A DNA stretch of 64,000 nt from Lewinella sp. IMCC34191 (GCF_003390935.1 NZ_QNQZ01000001.1:806001-870000), one strand, 5' to 3'; shown: positions 17,439 to 27,237, counted from the first letter of the stretch. Numbers and translations are program-made. Notes: a model not told the origin generated them from the sequence alone.

Positions 17439-18983
17439 TCAGGTATTTTTCGACTTATCTACGGTATTTCCCGTTTGTCGCAACCGAATCCGCTTATACC
17501 CTAACTGGTCCAGGATCATGGACCACAGCATTTCATAGGGAACAAGCTCCAGGTAAAAGTCCAGACGGGACTCCGAGAGGGGTCTTTTCTGCATCAATGT
17601 GATGTAGCGCGTGGTATGTCGTTCGACGGCCGCGCGGTGAAACTGCTGCGTAGCCAGCTGTGCCAGGGCCTTCAAAAAATACCTTACTCGTTCGTGGCTT
17701 TTGCCCTTCAGGTGCCGTGACGCATACTTATTCACGGCTTCTATGCTGTACACCGATTTATTGTGCCGGCGATTCAGGACGTGGTCGACAATTTCAATAA
17801 TCATCAGGTGGACGTTCCGACTGTTTTTTTCTCCGTTGGCGTATTCGAAGGAGTTGAGAAAGCGGCTGACGCGAAACCGTTCGAAGGTTTTATCATCGGG
17901 GTGGGTACGGATCCGGTCCATTTGCACAAGGAGGTAGAGGTAAGCCTCCATGATGCGGAAGGTCTCGAAATAATAGGATAGCATATTCCGAGTCAGCGTC
18001 TCCGGCCGAATCGTCAGGAAGGTATCGTAGGCTTCCTGGAATTTGCCGGCTCGCAGCGCTAATAGCAGCAGTAGTTCATAAACCTTCAGGTAATTAAAGT
18101 CGCTGGGGGACGTCTTTTCCAGCAAGCGATTGGCAAAAGCCGTACCCCGCTTGTAGTCGTTGAGTTGGGTGTATGCAACGGTGAGATTGGCTTCGAAGAC
18201 CTGAAACATGGTCGGTTGTGCGGTCGGCTTACCCTCTAAATAGGCGATGGCTTTGTTTGCCGTTTCAATAACGGCTTCGTAATTCTTGCCGGCCAGGTGA
18301 ATATTGATTTCTAGCAAATACACCAGATACGATATGATGGCCCGGTCGTAGCGTTCGATGAGGGAGTAATGCTGTTTGCAAGCCTCCCGGGCGGCCAGCC
18401 GTACCTCCTCATCCGGTCGCCTGCTGTTTCGCAGGTAGTTGACGTGATTTAAGCTGGCGGCTACATCCTGATAGGAGAAGGCCATGTCCCGGTAGCGATC
18501 CGCTTCCTTGGCGTAAAACTGATATTTGTCCGGATCAAACTGCCGGTTCGCGTACTGCCGGCGAAGCATCACGGCGCACTGATAGGCACCGTCCAGCAAT
18601 TCCAGATCTTCACACATGCGAAAGGCTTCCTGGAGGTAGGGCAACAGTACCGACGAGGCAACCGAAGTGCGTAGCTGTTTCGCTATCGCAATGAGTTTCC
18701 ATACGTAATTGTGTGCCCGCTGCCGTCGATCGGTTTGGCGTTCGGCCGGCTCAATGGCGGTGAGCGCATTGAGCAGATGAAGCTTCAATTGGTGTTTGAC
18801 CTTCCGAAAAGCGGGGTCACCGGCTTCCAGGCCGAGCTGCCTGGCGGCGGCTTCAACGGAAGGTTCATCGGCTTCCTGTAAGTAGGAAAAGAGGGTTTTA
18901 AGGGCGGTATCGTTTTTAACGTTGCAGGTGCACAGCTGATACTCGTCACCCAGGAGCCCAACCAGCTCCGATATTTGATTCAT
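17439..18983 (-). CDS. Uncharacterised alpha-helical repeat-like protein
   Basis: 514 residues that I do not recognise. There is no signal peptide or membrane segment, so it is probably cytoplasmic. The chain is almost wholly helical and rich in Tyr, Leu, Arg and Glu, with TPR-like helix pairs such as YDRAIISYLVYLLEINIHLAG, KNYEAVIETANKAIAYLEGK and AGKFQEAYDTFLTIRPETL. The first 90 residues (SELVGLLGDEYQLCTCNV...) look like a separate small helical domain; the C-terminus is basic. It stands alone, with long spacers on both sides. A scaffold or regulatory role is possible, but nothing in the sequence shows it. Confidence 0.7.
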   Translation of the reverse strand: MNQISELVGLLGDEYQLCTCNVKNDTALKTLFSYLQEADEPSVEAAARQLGLEAGDPAFRKVKHQLKLHLLNALTAIEPAERQTDRRQRAHNYVWKLIAIAKQLRTSVASSVLLPYLQEAFRMCEDLELLDGAYQCAVMLRRQYANRQFDPDKYQFYAKEADRYRDMAFSYQDVAASLNHVNYLRNSRRPDEEVRLAAREACKQHYSLIERYDRAIISYLVYLLEINIHLAGKNYEAVIETANKAIAYLEGKPTAQPTMFQVFEANLTVAYTQLNDYKRGTAFANRLLEKTSPSDFNYLKVYELLLLLALRAGKFQEAYDTFLTIRPETLTRNMLSYYFETFRIMEAYLYLLVQMDRIRTHPDDKTFERFRVSRFLNSFEYANGEKNSRNVHLMIIEIVDHVLNRRHNKSVYSIEAVNKYASRHLKGKSHERVRYFLKALAQLATQQFHRAAVERHTTRYITLMQKRPLSESRLDFYLELVPYEMLWSMILDQLGYKRIRLRQTGNTVDKSKNT

Positions 18984-19423
18984 AGTGTTTCAACGGTCGG
19001 GTGCCAAAAACTAGCTACCTGGCAGTCCCGATACAAACAAAATAGGAGAAACCGGTCCGCGCCGAGGCGCGAAAAGCATACATTCTATTGGGATTACGCT
19101 TAAAATAAGTCGGCACCGCCCGTGTAATTCTCAGATTTCAGGGAAGCGCAGCACTCATCAGGCTATGCAGGTTGCAATGGCGAGCTGAAAGTGGGAAATT
19201 ATTTAGCAATAGAGCGCGCAATTATTTAAGCGTGCGACGTTACGCTCCCCTTTTCAATCAGCAGCAACCCGTGTACAGATTGTTGTATGGTAATCAAATT
19301 CACACGACCACGGCATTGGTAAATCAGGCAATGGCGTAATAAAAGCCCCGGGACCCGAGATTGCATACCTATGTTTTGGTACCACAATGGGCCGGAATTG
19401 GCTGGCTAAATAATGACAGCTCC
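18984..19423. other. Intergenic stretch with a short AT-rich direct repeat
   Basis: 440 bp with no credible frame. AATTATTTA occurs twice, at 19197-19205 and 19220-19228, in an AT-rich patch within otherwise GC-rich DNA. It separates the helical protein's upstream region from the 3' end of the lipase-like gene. A plausible -7-like TATTTTG lies on the minus strand about 55 nt before the ATG at 18983, but it lacks one spacer base compared with the consensus. Confidence 0.4.
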
Positions 19424-20257
19424 CTAGTGATTAGATAAACGCTGATTCATCCAAACGTAAATACCCTCGAGTATCCGGGGTGATTCGGGCTCGTGATGTA
19501 GCTCGTGATATACCCCTTGGTAAATTTGCAGCGTAATCTGGTCGGGGTTGCGCTCCACGAAGCTCTTCGTGGCCTGGGCATCGGTAATGCGGTCCCCGGT
19601 CCCGTGTATGATCAAAGTCGGTACCGACAGCCCCCCGGCGTACTGCTGTAAAAATTGCGCCCGCTCCAGCAAATCGATACCCGTCTGACTACTCAGGCGG
19701 TTGTGCACGTAGGGGTCGTTCTTATAGGCCTCGATTACCTCCGGGTCGCGGCTCAGTGAGGTGATGTCCAGCTGGTTGTCCAGCGTGAAGGTAGGATAGA
19801 GGCGCCGCATCAGTTTACCTACGGCCACCAATGCCGGGTTGGGTTGGAAGGCCTCGGCGATGTGCGGAGCTGATACGATGGCGCCCCGGATAGCCGGCTT
19901 GCGGTGAATGAGGTAGTGCAGCAGCAGCTGACCGCCCATGCTATGGCCGTAGAGGAAAACGGGAATGTCCGGGTAGCGCCGCTCGCAGTGGACCATGAGC
20001 TGGGCGACGCCGTCTAGGTAGCTGCGGTAAGATTTGGCGTAGCCCCGCCGTCCCTCGCTGCGGCCGAAACCCTGGCGGTCGTAGCCGATGACCGCAATGC
20101 CCTGCTCGTTGAAGAAAGCAGCAACCCGCTCGTACCGGCGGCAGTGCTCGCCGAGGCCGTGGATGATGCCGACCACCGCGCGCGGGTGCTCAACCGTCCA
20201 GTCGACCGCGTAAATGCGTAAGCCTTCTTCGTTTGTCCAGTGAAACTCGTTCATCAT
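19424..20257 (-). CDS. Alpha/beta hydrolase, monoacylglycerol-lipase-like (Hydrolase_4)
   Basis: About 277 residues. The ATG at 20257 is preferred over an upstream TTG. The family marks are the oxyanion HGLGEHCRRYE (residues about 33-43), DRQGFGRSEGRRGY, and the nucleophile elbow GHSMGGQ. The acid and base are IHGTGDRITDA (Asp) and VYHELHHEP (His) near the C-terminus. Enzymes of this type hydrolyse monoacylglycerols or lysophospholipids. There is no signal peptide, so it is cytoplasmic. It is divergent from fmt, with only 66 bp between the start codons. Confidence 0.9.
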   Translation of the reverse strand: MMNEFHWTNEEGLRIYAVDWTVEHPRAVVGIIHGLGEHCRRYERVAAFFNEQGIAVIGYDRQGFGRSEGRRGYAKSYRSYLDGVAQLMVHCERRYPDIPVFLYGHSMGGQLLLHYLIHRKPAIRGAIVSAPHIAEAFQPNPALVAVGKLMRRLYPTFTLDNQLDITSLSRDPEVIEAYKNDPYVHNRLSSQTGIDLLERAQFLQQYAGGLSVPTLIIHGTGDRITDAQATKSFVERNPDQITLQIYQGVYHELHHEPESPRILEGIYVWMNQRLSNH

Positions 20258-20310
20258 CTGCAAGCAAGTTACGGTGTGCGGCTTTTACCTGCGCCGCGCC
20301 GCCCAATTCC

Positions 20311-20318
20311 TACCTTTG
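20311..20318 (+). promoter_or_regulatory. -7 box immediately before fmt
   Basis: TACCTTTG, a perfect TAnnTTTG, ends 5 nt before the fmt ATG at 20324. If it is the -7 element, transcription begins at or next to the start codon, giving a leaderless or near-leaderless mRNA. It also rules out the longer fmt frame that starts at 20240. Confidence 0.6.
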
Positions 20319-20323
20319 CGCCC

Positions 20324-21265
20324 ATGAAAAGCTCCCCCCGCATCGTCTTCATGGGTACCCCCGAATTTGCCGTCCCCAGTCTGGAAAAAATCGTGGAGGC
20401 CGGATACCCGGTCGTCGGGGTCATCACGGCTACCGATAAGCTGGGCGGTCGCGGCGGCAAGCAACTGTTGGAGTCGCCGGTGAAAAAGGCCGCGCAGCGC
20501 CTGGACATCCCCGTACTGCAACCGGAGAACCTGAAGGACGCCGCCTTCCAGGCCGAGCTCCGCGCATTAAATTCCGATCTTCAGATCGTCGTCGCCTTCC
20601 GTATGCTGCCCGAAGCGGTATGGAACATGCCGACCCTCGGCACCTTCAACCTGCACGGCTCGCTGCTGCCGAAGTACCGCGGTGCGGCCCCCATCAACTG
20701 GGCGGTCATCAAGGGGGAACTGGAAACCGGGGCCACCACCTTCTTTATACGCCACGAGATCGATACCGGCGATATCCTACAACAATTGCGTATCCCCATC
20801 GGCGAGAACGACACCGCCGGCGACGTCCACGACCGCATGATGCACGACGGGGCGAACCTGGTGGTCGACACCGTTCGCCAGATCGAGGGTGGCGACTACG
20901 AGCTGAAGAAACAGGACGACAGCGCCGCCACCCCGGCCCCGAAGCTGAACCGGGACATGGCCCGCATCGACTTCGACCTGCCCGCCCGGGAAGTACACAA
21001 CTTCGTGCGCGGACTCAGCCCCTGGCCCGCCGCGTGGACGCAGCTTAATGGCGACCAGCTCAAACTCATCCGTACCCGCGTGGAAGCCGGCCGGACCGAC
21101 GTGGCCCCGGGCACGGTGGTAACCGATGGCAAGACGCAGTTCAAGGTCGCCTGCCAGGACGGGTTCCTTTACGTGCACAAGCTGCAGCTGGCCGGCCGCA
21201 AACGCATGGACATCGAAGAATTTCTGCGAGGCGTCGACGTAGCGAAGGGAACCGTGCTGGAGTAG
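20324..21265 (+). CDS. fmt: Methionyl-tRNA formyltransferase
   Basis: 313 residues from the ATG at 20324. The enzyme formylates initiator Met-tRNA using 10-formyltetrahydrofolate. It begins RIVFMGTPEFAVPSL and has the catalytic loop FNLHGSLLPKYRGAAPINW, followed by EIDTGDIL; all are diagnostic for the hydrolase domain. The C-terminal OB-like tRNA-binding domain starts near LNRDMARIDF. The length matches the family. An upstream in-frame ATG (20240) would add 28 residues unlike any Fmt and would span the -7 box, so it is rejected. The next gene starts 55 bp downstream. Confidence 0.97.
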   Translation: MKSSPRIVFMGTPEFAVPSLEKIVEAGYPVVGVITATDKLGGRGGKQLLESPVKKAAQRLDIPVLQPENLKDAAFQAELRALNSDLQIVVAFRMLPEAVWNMPTLGTFNLHGSLLPKYRGAAPINWAVIKGELETGATTFFIRHEIDTGDILQQLRIPIGENDTAGDVHDRMMHDGANLVVDTVRQIEGGDYELKKQDDSAATPAPKLNRDMARIDFDLPAREVHNFVRGLSPWPAAWTQLNGDQLKLIRTRVEAGRTDVAPGTVVTDGKTQFKVACQDGFLYVHKLQLAGRKRMDIEEFLRGVDVAKGTVLE

Positions 21266-21320
21266 GGAATTGCCCGGCCGCGTTTTGTAATTTGGGGCTT
21301 TAATCCCCCAATTTGGCCCG

Positions 21321-24300
21321 ATGAAACCACTGATTATCCTTCTTTTGGTCTGCGGCACCCTTAGCGCCCAGGATCTCTACTTCGTTGACGAACCCACCCT
21401 CACGCCCGACGGCAGGGAGATTGTATTTAGCTACAACCAGGACCTGTGGCGCGTTCCCGCCGCGGGCGGTATGGCCTCCCGCATTACCGCACTGGAGGGC
21501 AATGAGACGAATCCTTCGATCAGTCCGGACGGGAAGTACCTGGCCTTTAGCGGCAGTCAATACGGCAATCTGGACGTTTACCTGATGCCCCTCGAAGGCG
21601 GACCCATCCGGCAGTTGACCTACCACGAGGCCGACGATAAAGTGGAAAGCTGGTCGTGGGACAGCGGCATGGTCTACTTCACCTCGGGCCGCGAGAACCG
21701 GATGTCGACCTATACGGTACCCGTGGCGGGCGGAACTCCGGTGCGGCAATTCGGGGAAAATTACTTCAATACCGTGCACAATGCCGCCGAGCATCCTGAT
21801 GGGAGTGTCTACTTCAACGAAAGTTGGGAGAGCAGCCTGTTCGTCCACCGGAAGCGGTACCGGGGGCCCTACAACCCCGACATCAAACGCTACGACCCGG
21901 CTTCGGATACCTACACCAAGTTGACGGAGTGGGAAGGAAAGGATATGCTGCCAGTGATCGACCGGGAGGGCACCGTCTACTTCGTATCCGACCGCGATAA
22001 CCAGGAGTATAACCTGTACCGACTGACCGATGGCGGAGCGGAACGCCTGGCAAGCAGTGCCGAATCCGTTTTCGCGCCGGCCGTCAGCGCCGACGGCAGC
22101 CTATTGGCGTACGTCAAGAACTATCAGCTGTACACGCTCGACCCCGCTTCCGGCCAGGAGACCAAAGTGCCGGTGACGATTAGCGGTTTCGAGGGGCTGG
22201 CCAAGCAACAGGACTTTAAGACCGGCAGCAACGTCACCGCCTTCGACGTGGCCTACGACGGAGAGAAGATCGCCTTCGTTTCCCGCGGAGAACTCTTCGT
22301 TGCCGACGAGGAAGGCAAATTTATCCGGCAATTAATGACGGGGCCCGGCCGGGTGCGCGAGGTTAAGTGGCTGAAGGATAACCGAACCCTGCTGTTCAAC
22401 CAGACGGTCGATGGCTACCTTAACTGGTTCACCCTGCCCGCCGACGGCAGTGGCGAAATGGTGCAGCGTACCGACGACGACCGGAACAATCGCGGTCTGG
22501 TCGTCAGTCACGATACCACCCGCGCCGTGTACCTCAGCGGCCGCGACGAACTACGCATACTGGACCTGGACGATTACAGCAGCGAAACGATCCTGACCGA
22601 CGAATTCTGGGCCATCCAAAATACGCTGCCCCGCTGGTCGCTCGATGACGCCTACGTGGCCGTCAACGCCCGCCGCGATTTCGAGATGGATATCCTGGTG
22701 TACAACGTAGCCGATAAAAGCCACTACAACCTGACCGAAACGGGGGTGTCGGAATGGGGACCGTACTGGTCGCCCGATAGCAAGTATCTCTACTTCCATT
22801 CCGCCCGCCATCAGCCCGGCTACCCGCGGGGTGGGGGAGACGCGAATGTCTACCGCCTGCCGCTGCGCCGGGTAAGGGAGCCCTTCCGGACGGCCCGCTA
22901 CGATCAACTGTTTAGTGATGATCAAGACGAAAAGGATTCCGTCACCGTCATTGAGCCAAAGGGCATCATGGAGCGTATCGAACAGATCGGCACGGCCTTC
23001 GGCGACCAGGGAAGCCTGGCGGTCGTACAGGACGGAGAGAAGCAGATCGTGATTTACGGTAGCGATCAGGAGGGCGGCAAAACCCAGCTGTACAAAACCG
23101 TACTGAGCCCCTTCGAAGACCCGAAGACGGAATCCATCGACGCGAAGGGTGCCGGTGGCGCGGATGACCTGGTCACCGCCGACGGTAAACACTACCTGCT
23201 CGGTGGCGGCAAGATCCTTAAGCTGGACCTCGACAAAAACAAGGCCGAGCCCATTGAGCTGGACTATACCTTCCGCCGCACCCTGCGCCCCGAATTCGAG
23301 CAGATGTACTACGAGACCTGGGCCAACCTAGAGGAAAACTTCTACGATTCGGAGTTTCACGGCGTGGACTGGCGGGAGGTCCGCGATCACTATTCCGAGT
23401 TCCTGCCCTACGTCAGCACCCGGGGCGATCTGCGCCGCCTGATCAACGACATGCTCGGCGAGCTCAACACCTCCCACTTCGGCTTCTACTCCTCCGGCGA
23501 GGAGGAGGAAACCACCTTCGGATCCAAGACCTTCGATCTGGGTATAAGGTTCCGGGCCGACGAGCCCTACGTGGTCGAGTCGATCGTTGCCGACGGGCCG
23601 GCGGACTACTCCGACATTGATCTCCAATCCGGCGACCGGTTAATTGAACTTGACGGCCAGGCAATAGATCCGGCAGATAACCGATTCAGCTACCTGACTC
23701 GCCCAAGCGTAGACGGGGAAGTCGAGGCCAAATTCGAGCGGGGAAGCGATGGCTTTGTCGTTCGCCTGCACCCCGTTTCCTACGGTCAGGCGCGAGATTT
23801 GCAGTACGACGCCTGGGTGGACGAAAACCAGCACCGGGTAGACGAGGCCACCGACCAGAAAGTCGCCTACGTATACATGAAGAATATGGGCGGTGGTGAG
23901 CTCGACAATTTCCTGAATGAGATGGTCTCGGAGGGGCATAACCGGGAGGCACTCATCCTGGATTTGCGGTACAACACCGGCGGCAACGTCCACAATGACG
24001 TCCTGCAGTTTCTGAGCCAGGAACCCTACCTGAAATGGGGCTACCGGGGCGGCGAAAAAACCCTCCAGCCGAACTTCACTCCCGATGCCAAGCCGATCGT
24101 GCTGCTCATCAACGAGCAGAGTCTGAGCGACGCGGAGATGACCGCCGAGGGCTTCAAGCAACTGAATCTGGGCACCACCGTAGGCATGCCCACCTACCGC
24201 TGGATCATTTTCACCAGCGGCGGCGGCCTGGTTGACGGCTCCTCCTACCGCCTGCCGAGCTGGGGGTGCTACACCCTGGAAGGCAAGAACCTGGAGAAGA

Positions 24301-24413
24301 CCGGCGTGGAACCCGACGTCCGCGTCGACAATACGATGCTCGACCGGCTGCACGGCCGCGACCCCCAGCTGGAGCGGGCTATTCAGATCGTTACCTCGGG
24401 CGCCAGGAGGTAA
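21321..24413 (+). CDS. Tricorn-like S41 protease with beta-propeller and PDZ domains, exported
   Basis: 1030 residues with a signal peptide (residues 1 to about 16, ending LSAQ). Residues 20-640 form WD40-like/tricorn propeller repeats (TPDGREIVFSY, SPDGKYLAFSG, SADGSLLAYVK). A helical C1 domain follows, then PDZ (about 735-810) and the S41 core. Catalytic residues align with tricorn: Ser718-His719 in LNTSHFGFYS, Ser936-Asp937 in SLSDAE, and a Glu near KTGVEPDV at the end. Tricorn in archaea degrades proteasome products in the cytosol; the Bacteroidota forms have signal peptides and probably degrade peptides in the periplasm. The gene touches the 3' end of bshC. Confidence 0.92.
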   Translation: MKPLIILLLVCGTLSAQDLYFVDEPTLTPDGREIVFSYNQDLWRVPAAGGMASRITALEGNETNPSISPDGKYLAFSGSQYGNLDVYLMPLEGGPIRQLTYHEADDKVESWSWDSGMVYFTSGRENRMSTYTVPVAGGTPVRQFGENYFNTVHNAAEHPDGSVYFNESWESSLFVHRKRYRGPYNPDIKRYDPASDTYTKLTEWEGKDMLPVIDREGTVYFVSDRDNQEYNLYRLTDGGAERLASSAESVFAPAVSADGSLLAYVKNYQLYTLDPASGQETKVPVTISGFEGLAKQQDFKTGSNVTAFDVAYDGEKIAFVSRGELFVADEEGKFIRQLMTGPGRVREVKWLKDNRTLLFNQTVDGYLNWFTLPADGSGEMVQRTDDDRNNRGLVVSHDTTRAVYLSGRDELRILDLDDYSSETILTDEFWAIQNTLPRWSLDDAYVAVNARRDFEMDILVYNVADKSHYNLTETGVSEWGPYWSPDSKYLYFHSARHQPGYPRGGGDANVYRLPLRRVREPFRTARYDQLFSDDQDEKDSVTVIEPKGIMERIEQIGTAFGDQGSLAVVQDGEKQIVIYGSDQEGGKTQLYKTVLSPFEDPKTESIDAKGAGGADDLVTADGKHYLLGGGKILKLDLDKNKAEPIELDYTFRRTLRPEFEQMYYETWANLEENFYDSEFHGVDWREVRDHYSEFLPYVSTRGDLRRLINDMLGELNTSHFGFYSSGEEEETTFGSKTFDLGIRFRADEPYVVESIVADGPADYSDIDLQSGDRLIELDGQAIDPADNRFSYLTRPSVDGEVEAKFERGSDGFVVRLHPVSYGQARDLQYDAWVDENQHRVDEATDQKVAYVYMKNMGGGELDNFLNEMVSEGHNREALILDLRYNTGGNVHNDVLQFLSQEPYLKWGYRGGEKTLQPNFTPDAKPIVLLINEQSLSDAEMTAEGFKQLNLGTTVGMPTYRWIIFTSGGGLVDGSSYRLPSWGCYTLEGKNLEKTGVEPDVRVDNTMLDRLHGRDPQLERAIQIVTSGARR

Positions 24414-26000
24414 CTACGGCTGGATCACCACCAGGCCGGGCTCCAGGGGGTCGAGGTGCTCGATCAGGCTCTGCAGCATCTCTTCGCCTTCCTGCAGGTA
24501 AATGTTGAGGAAACTATCGTAGCGTTCCTGCATGCCGTTATCGGGGAAAAGTTTGTCGCGCAGTGTCCGGATCTGATTCATGGAGGTTTCGAAGCGCTGT
24601 TTCTCCGTGCGCCGGATCCGGCCTTCCAGATTTTCCACGGCCTTTGCCTGGCGGGCGTGCTCCCCCATCACGGCTTTGGCCAGGGTCGGGTCGATCACTT
24701 CCGCCTTCTTGGCTATGCCCTCGAATAGTGCTTCCAGTTCCTTCAACTCCTCACTCAGGCTCAACTCGTTCTCCGATTGCTCGGCGACATAGTCCCGGAT
24801 GATGAGATCGGCGGGCTGGAAAAGTTTGCGGTAGTCCAGGTCGAGTTTGTCGAGCTTCTTCTGGTTGCCCTTATCGATCCACAGTACCGAGTTCCGCCGG
24901 ATCAGCATGGGAAAGTTCAGCCCGAAGGTGTCGAACTGCTCCTTGCGTTCCAGCCAGTAGGCCAGCTCGCCGCCCCCGCCGATGTAGGCCAGGTTCGGAA
25001 AGATCAGTTCCTGAAAGAGCGGGCGCATGACCACGTTGGGGCTGAAGCGCTCCGGGTGGTCCGAGAGTTCTTTTCGCAGCTCGGCCTCGGTGAAGGTTTT
25101 ATCGGTATCGATTACGCCAAAGCCTCCGTCTTTGCGCACGATCCGGTCGCGGCGGTTGGGGGTGAGGTAGAACAGGTTGATTTCCCGGGCGTGCGCCTGT
25201 CCGCTGTAGCCCAGTTTTTCCAACTGCGATTGCGCCTTCTCGATCAGCGGCTGGCTAACGGAACCGAATATCTCCCGTTCCATGATCTTCGCGAAGGCCG
25301 CTTTAAAGGGCTTTTTGCTCATGTCGGCCACGACCAGTCCCTCCTTTCCGAAAAGATCGTGGACCAGCGCCACCGCCGCCGCGCCGTAGGTGTCGTGCTT
25401 CTTGTAAGCGCGCTCGATACGTGCGTACATGTCCTGAGCCGTGGGGCGGTCTCCCAGGATATCCTTTAACTCGGCGAGGGCATCCCCGAGGGAATCCGTT
25501 GATAGAGCCCCCACAGGTCCGCCGGCATTTTCGGTCCACTCGATCCGGTTGCCGTATACCTGCGCGTGGTTGATCTCCTCGAAATCGTGGTCCTCCGCCC
25601 CGCTGATGAAGACGGGTACGAAGTCTTTGTCCGGATAGGCTTCTTTAAGCTGCCGCGCGAGGTTGATGGTCGAGCAGATCTTGAGGATGTAGTAGAGCGG
25701 CCCCGTAAACAAGGCGGGCTGATGCGCCGTGATCACGGTATAGGTTTGCAGCGAGCGCAGGATAGAAACATTATCGGGGACTTCGGTCAACTCCAATTCT
25801 TCATACTGGGCCAATAGGGTGTCGACCAGCAGATCCCGGTCCGTACCGTCCTTGTCCTTGTCTTCCATGACTTCGGCTAAAGCTTCCTTCCGGACGTCAT
25901 ACTTATAAAACGGTCGCAGGTCGTCGATGCCCGTGGCGTAGGCGACATCGCGCTTGCTAAACTGGGGAACTTCGGTGAAGGGTATACGCTCTATTTTCAT
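24414..26000 (-). CDS. bshC: Bacillithiol biosynthesis cysteine-adding enzyme BshC
   Basis: 528 residues, the usual length. BshC is thought to add cysteine to GlcN-malate in the last step of bacillithiol synthesis, a low-molecular-weight thiol used instead of glutathione in Firmicutes and many Bacteroidota. Motifs seen are the nucleotide-binding-like TAHQPALFTGPLYYILK, VFISGAEDHDFEEINH, LFYLTPNRRDRIV and the C-terminal coiled coil (about 385-490). bshA and bshB are not nearby. The bicistron-free gene starts at 26000, with an AACCTTTG box (one mismatch) 24 nt upstream and the divergent EEP gene 75 bp away. Confidence 0.94.
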   Translation of the reverse strand: MKIERIPFTEVPQFSKRDVAYATGIDDLRPFYKYDVRKEALAEVMEDKDKDGTDRDLLVDTLLAQYEELELTEVPDNVSILRSLQTYTVITAHQPALFTGPLYYILKICSTINLARQLKEAYPDKDFVPVFISGAEDHDFEEINHAQVYGNRIEWTENAGGPVGALSTDSLGDALAELKDILGDRPTAQDMYARIERAYKKHDTYGAAAVALVHDLFGKEGLVVADMSKKPFKAAFAKIMEREIFGSVSQPLIEKAQSQLEKLGYSGQAHAREINLFYLTPNRRDRIVRKDGGFGVIDTDKTFTEAELRKELSDHPERFSPNVVMRPLFQELIFPNLAYIGGGGELAYWLERKEQFDTFGLNFPMLIRRNSVLWIDKGNQKKLDKLDLDYRKLFQPADLIIRDYVAEQSENELSLSEELKELEALFEGIAKKAEVIDPTLAKAVMGEHARQAKAVENLEGRIRRTEKQRFETSMNQIRTLRDKLFPDNGMQERYDSFLNIYLQEGEEMLQSLIEHLDPLEPGLVVIQP

Positions 26001-26063
26001 GGCTTATCCTACAACCCAGGCGGGCAAAGGTTTGCAAATACGTACCGGCCGCAGGCGGTGCTT

Positions 26064-26071
26064 TACCTTTA
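26064..26071 (+). promoter_or_regulatory. -7-like box just before the EEP-family gene
   Basis: TACCTTTA, one mismatch from TAnnTTTG, ends 3 nt before the ATG at 26075. The geometry is the same as at fmt and would also give a leaderless transcript. Confidence 0.45.
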
Positions 26072-26074
26072 GGC

Positions 26075-27169
26075 ATGCGTAAAATCTGGCGTTGGCTGCG
26101 TATTCCCCTGGCCATCTTGGCACTCTACCTCGTCGGCATACTCCTGTACGGAACGGTGACCGACTGGCGTCCTAAGGGGGAAACCGACCTCGTTGCCAGT
26201 GCCGGTCAGCGTGCTGCCTCTACCCAGATTCAGGATTCGGTACTGACCTTCGTGACCTGGAACGTCGGCTACGGCGGACTGGGCGCCGCGGACTACTTTT
26301 TCTATAATCGGGGCGACTTTTTCTGGACCGACTTCGGTAAAGCCCGATCTCCCCGCGAAAATGTCGATGCCTACGTTGCGGGTCAGGAGCTTACGATTTC
26401 CAGTACACAGAGTGACTTCTTCCTGCTCCAGGAGGTCGATACCGCCAGCCGACGGAGCTACTACACCAATCAACTGGCGCAGGCCCGCGACGTCCGCCCC
26501 GATTATTCGGTTTACTACGCCCCGAATTTCCAGAGCCGTAACGTGCCCATTCCGCTTTTTCAGCCCTGGGACCACTACGGCGCGGTTCAATCCGGGCTGG
26601 TGACGCTATCCCGCTTCCAGCCTTCGGAAGCCCAGCGCCTGCAGCTGCCGGGAGAATTTCCCTGGCCCACCCGAATGTTCCAGCTCGACCGTTGCGCGCT
26701 ACGGCAGGTATTCCCCACGGCGGCCGGGCCCGATCTGGTCGTCTATAACGTTCACCTATCCGCTTACGACAGCGACGGGAGCTTGCGTCGGCAACAAATG
26801 GCCTATTTACGGGAGCGGGTGACGGCGGATTACGCGGCGGGGCAATACGTGATCGTCGGTGGCGACTGGAACCAGATTCCCCCCGGTTTCAACTGGTTTT
26901 CCCTCAATCCGACCGTCGAGGAGACGATCTTACCACCCGGCGTAGCATTCGATTTTCTACCCTCCGGCTGGATCTGGGCCTACGATCCCGCGACGGGCTC
27001 GGTGCGTCGGTCGGATGAAGCCTACGATGCCCACCGATCCGAGAAAAGCGTGATCGATTACTTTCTGTGTAGTCCTAATGTCCGGTTGCGGCGCGTAAAG
27101 ACCATAAACCAGGCCTTTCAGTTTAGCGATCACCAACCGGTTTATCTGGAGGCCGAACTACTCCGGTAG
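26075..27169 (+). CDS. Endonuclease/exonuclease/phosphatase (EEP) family protein, membrane-anchored
   Basis: 364 residues. Residues 8-28 are a single hydrophobic anchor. The rest is an EEP fold: FVTWNVGYGGLG (metal Asn), LLQEVDTASRR (metal Glu), YNVHLSAYDSDG, GGDWNQIPPGF (catalytic Asp and Asn) and the final SDHQPVYLE (Asp-His pair). All the catalytic residues of the Mg-dependent phosphodiesterase core are therefore present. The family covers DNases, sphingomyelinases and inositol phosphatases; the substrate cannot be told. The anchor suggests action outside the cytoplasm. Confidence 0.88.
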   Translation: MRKIWRWLRIPLAILALYLVGILLYGTVTDWRPKGETDLVASAGQRAASTQIQDSVLTFVTWNVGYGGLGAADYFFYNRGDFFWTDFGKARSPRENVDAYVAGQELTISSTQSDFFLLQEVDTASRRSYYTNQLAQARDVRPDYSVYYAPNFQSRNVPIPLFQPWDHYGAVQSGLVTLSRFQPSEAQRLQLPGEFPWPTRMFQLDRCALRQVFPTAAGPDLVVYNVHLSAYDSDGSLRRQQMAYLRERVTADYAAGQYVIVGGDWNQIPPGFNWFSLNPTVEETILPPGVAFDFLPSGWIWAYDPATGSVRRSDEAYDAHRSEKSVIDYFLCSPNVRLRRVKTINQAFQFSDHQPVYLEAELLR

Positions 27170-27237
27170 CCACCACACGGACCGAAATCGACTGATTATC
27201 GAATAGGCGGGGAGAACTCCCTCGGCTTCTTACTGTT

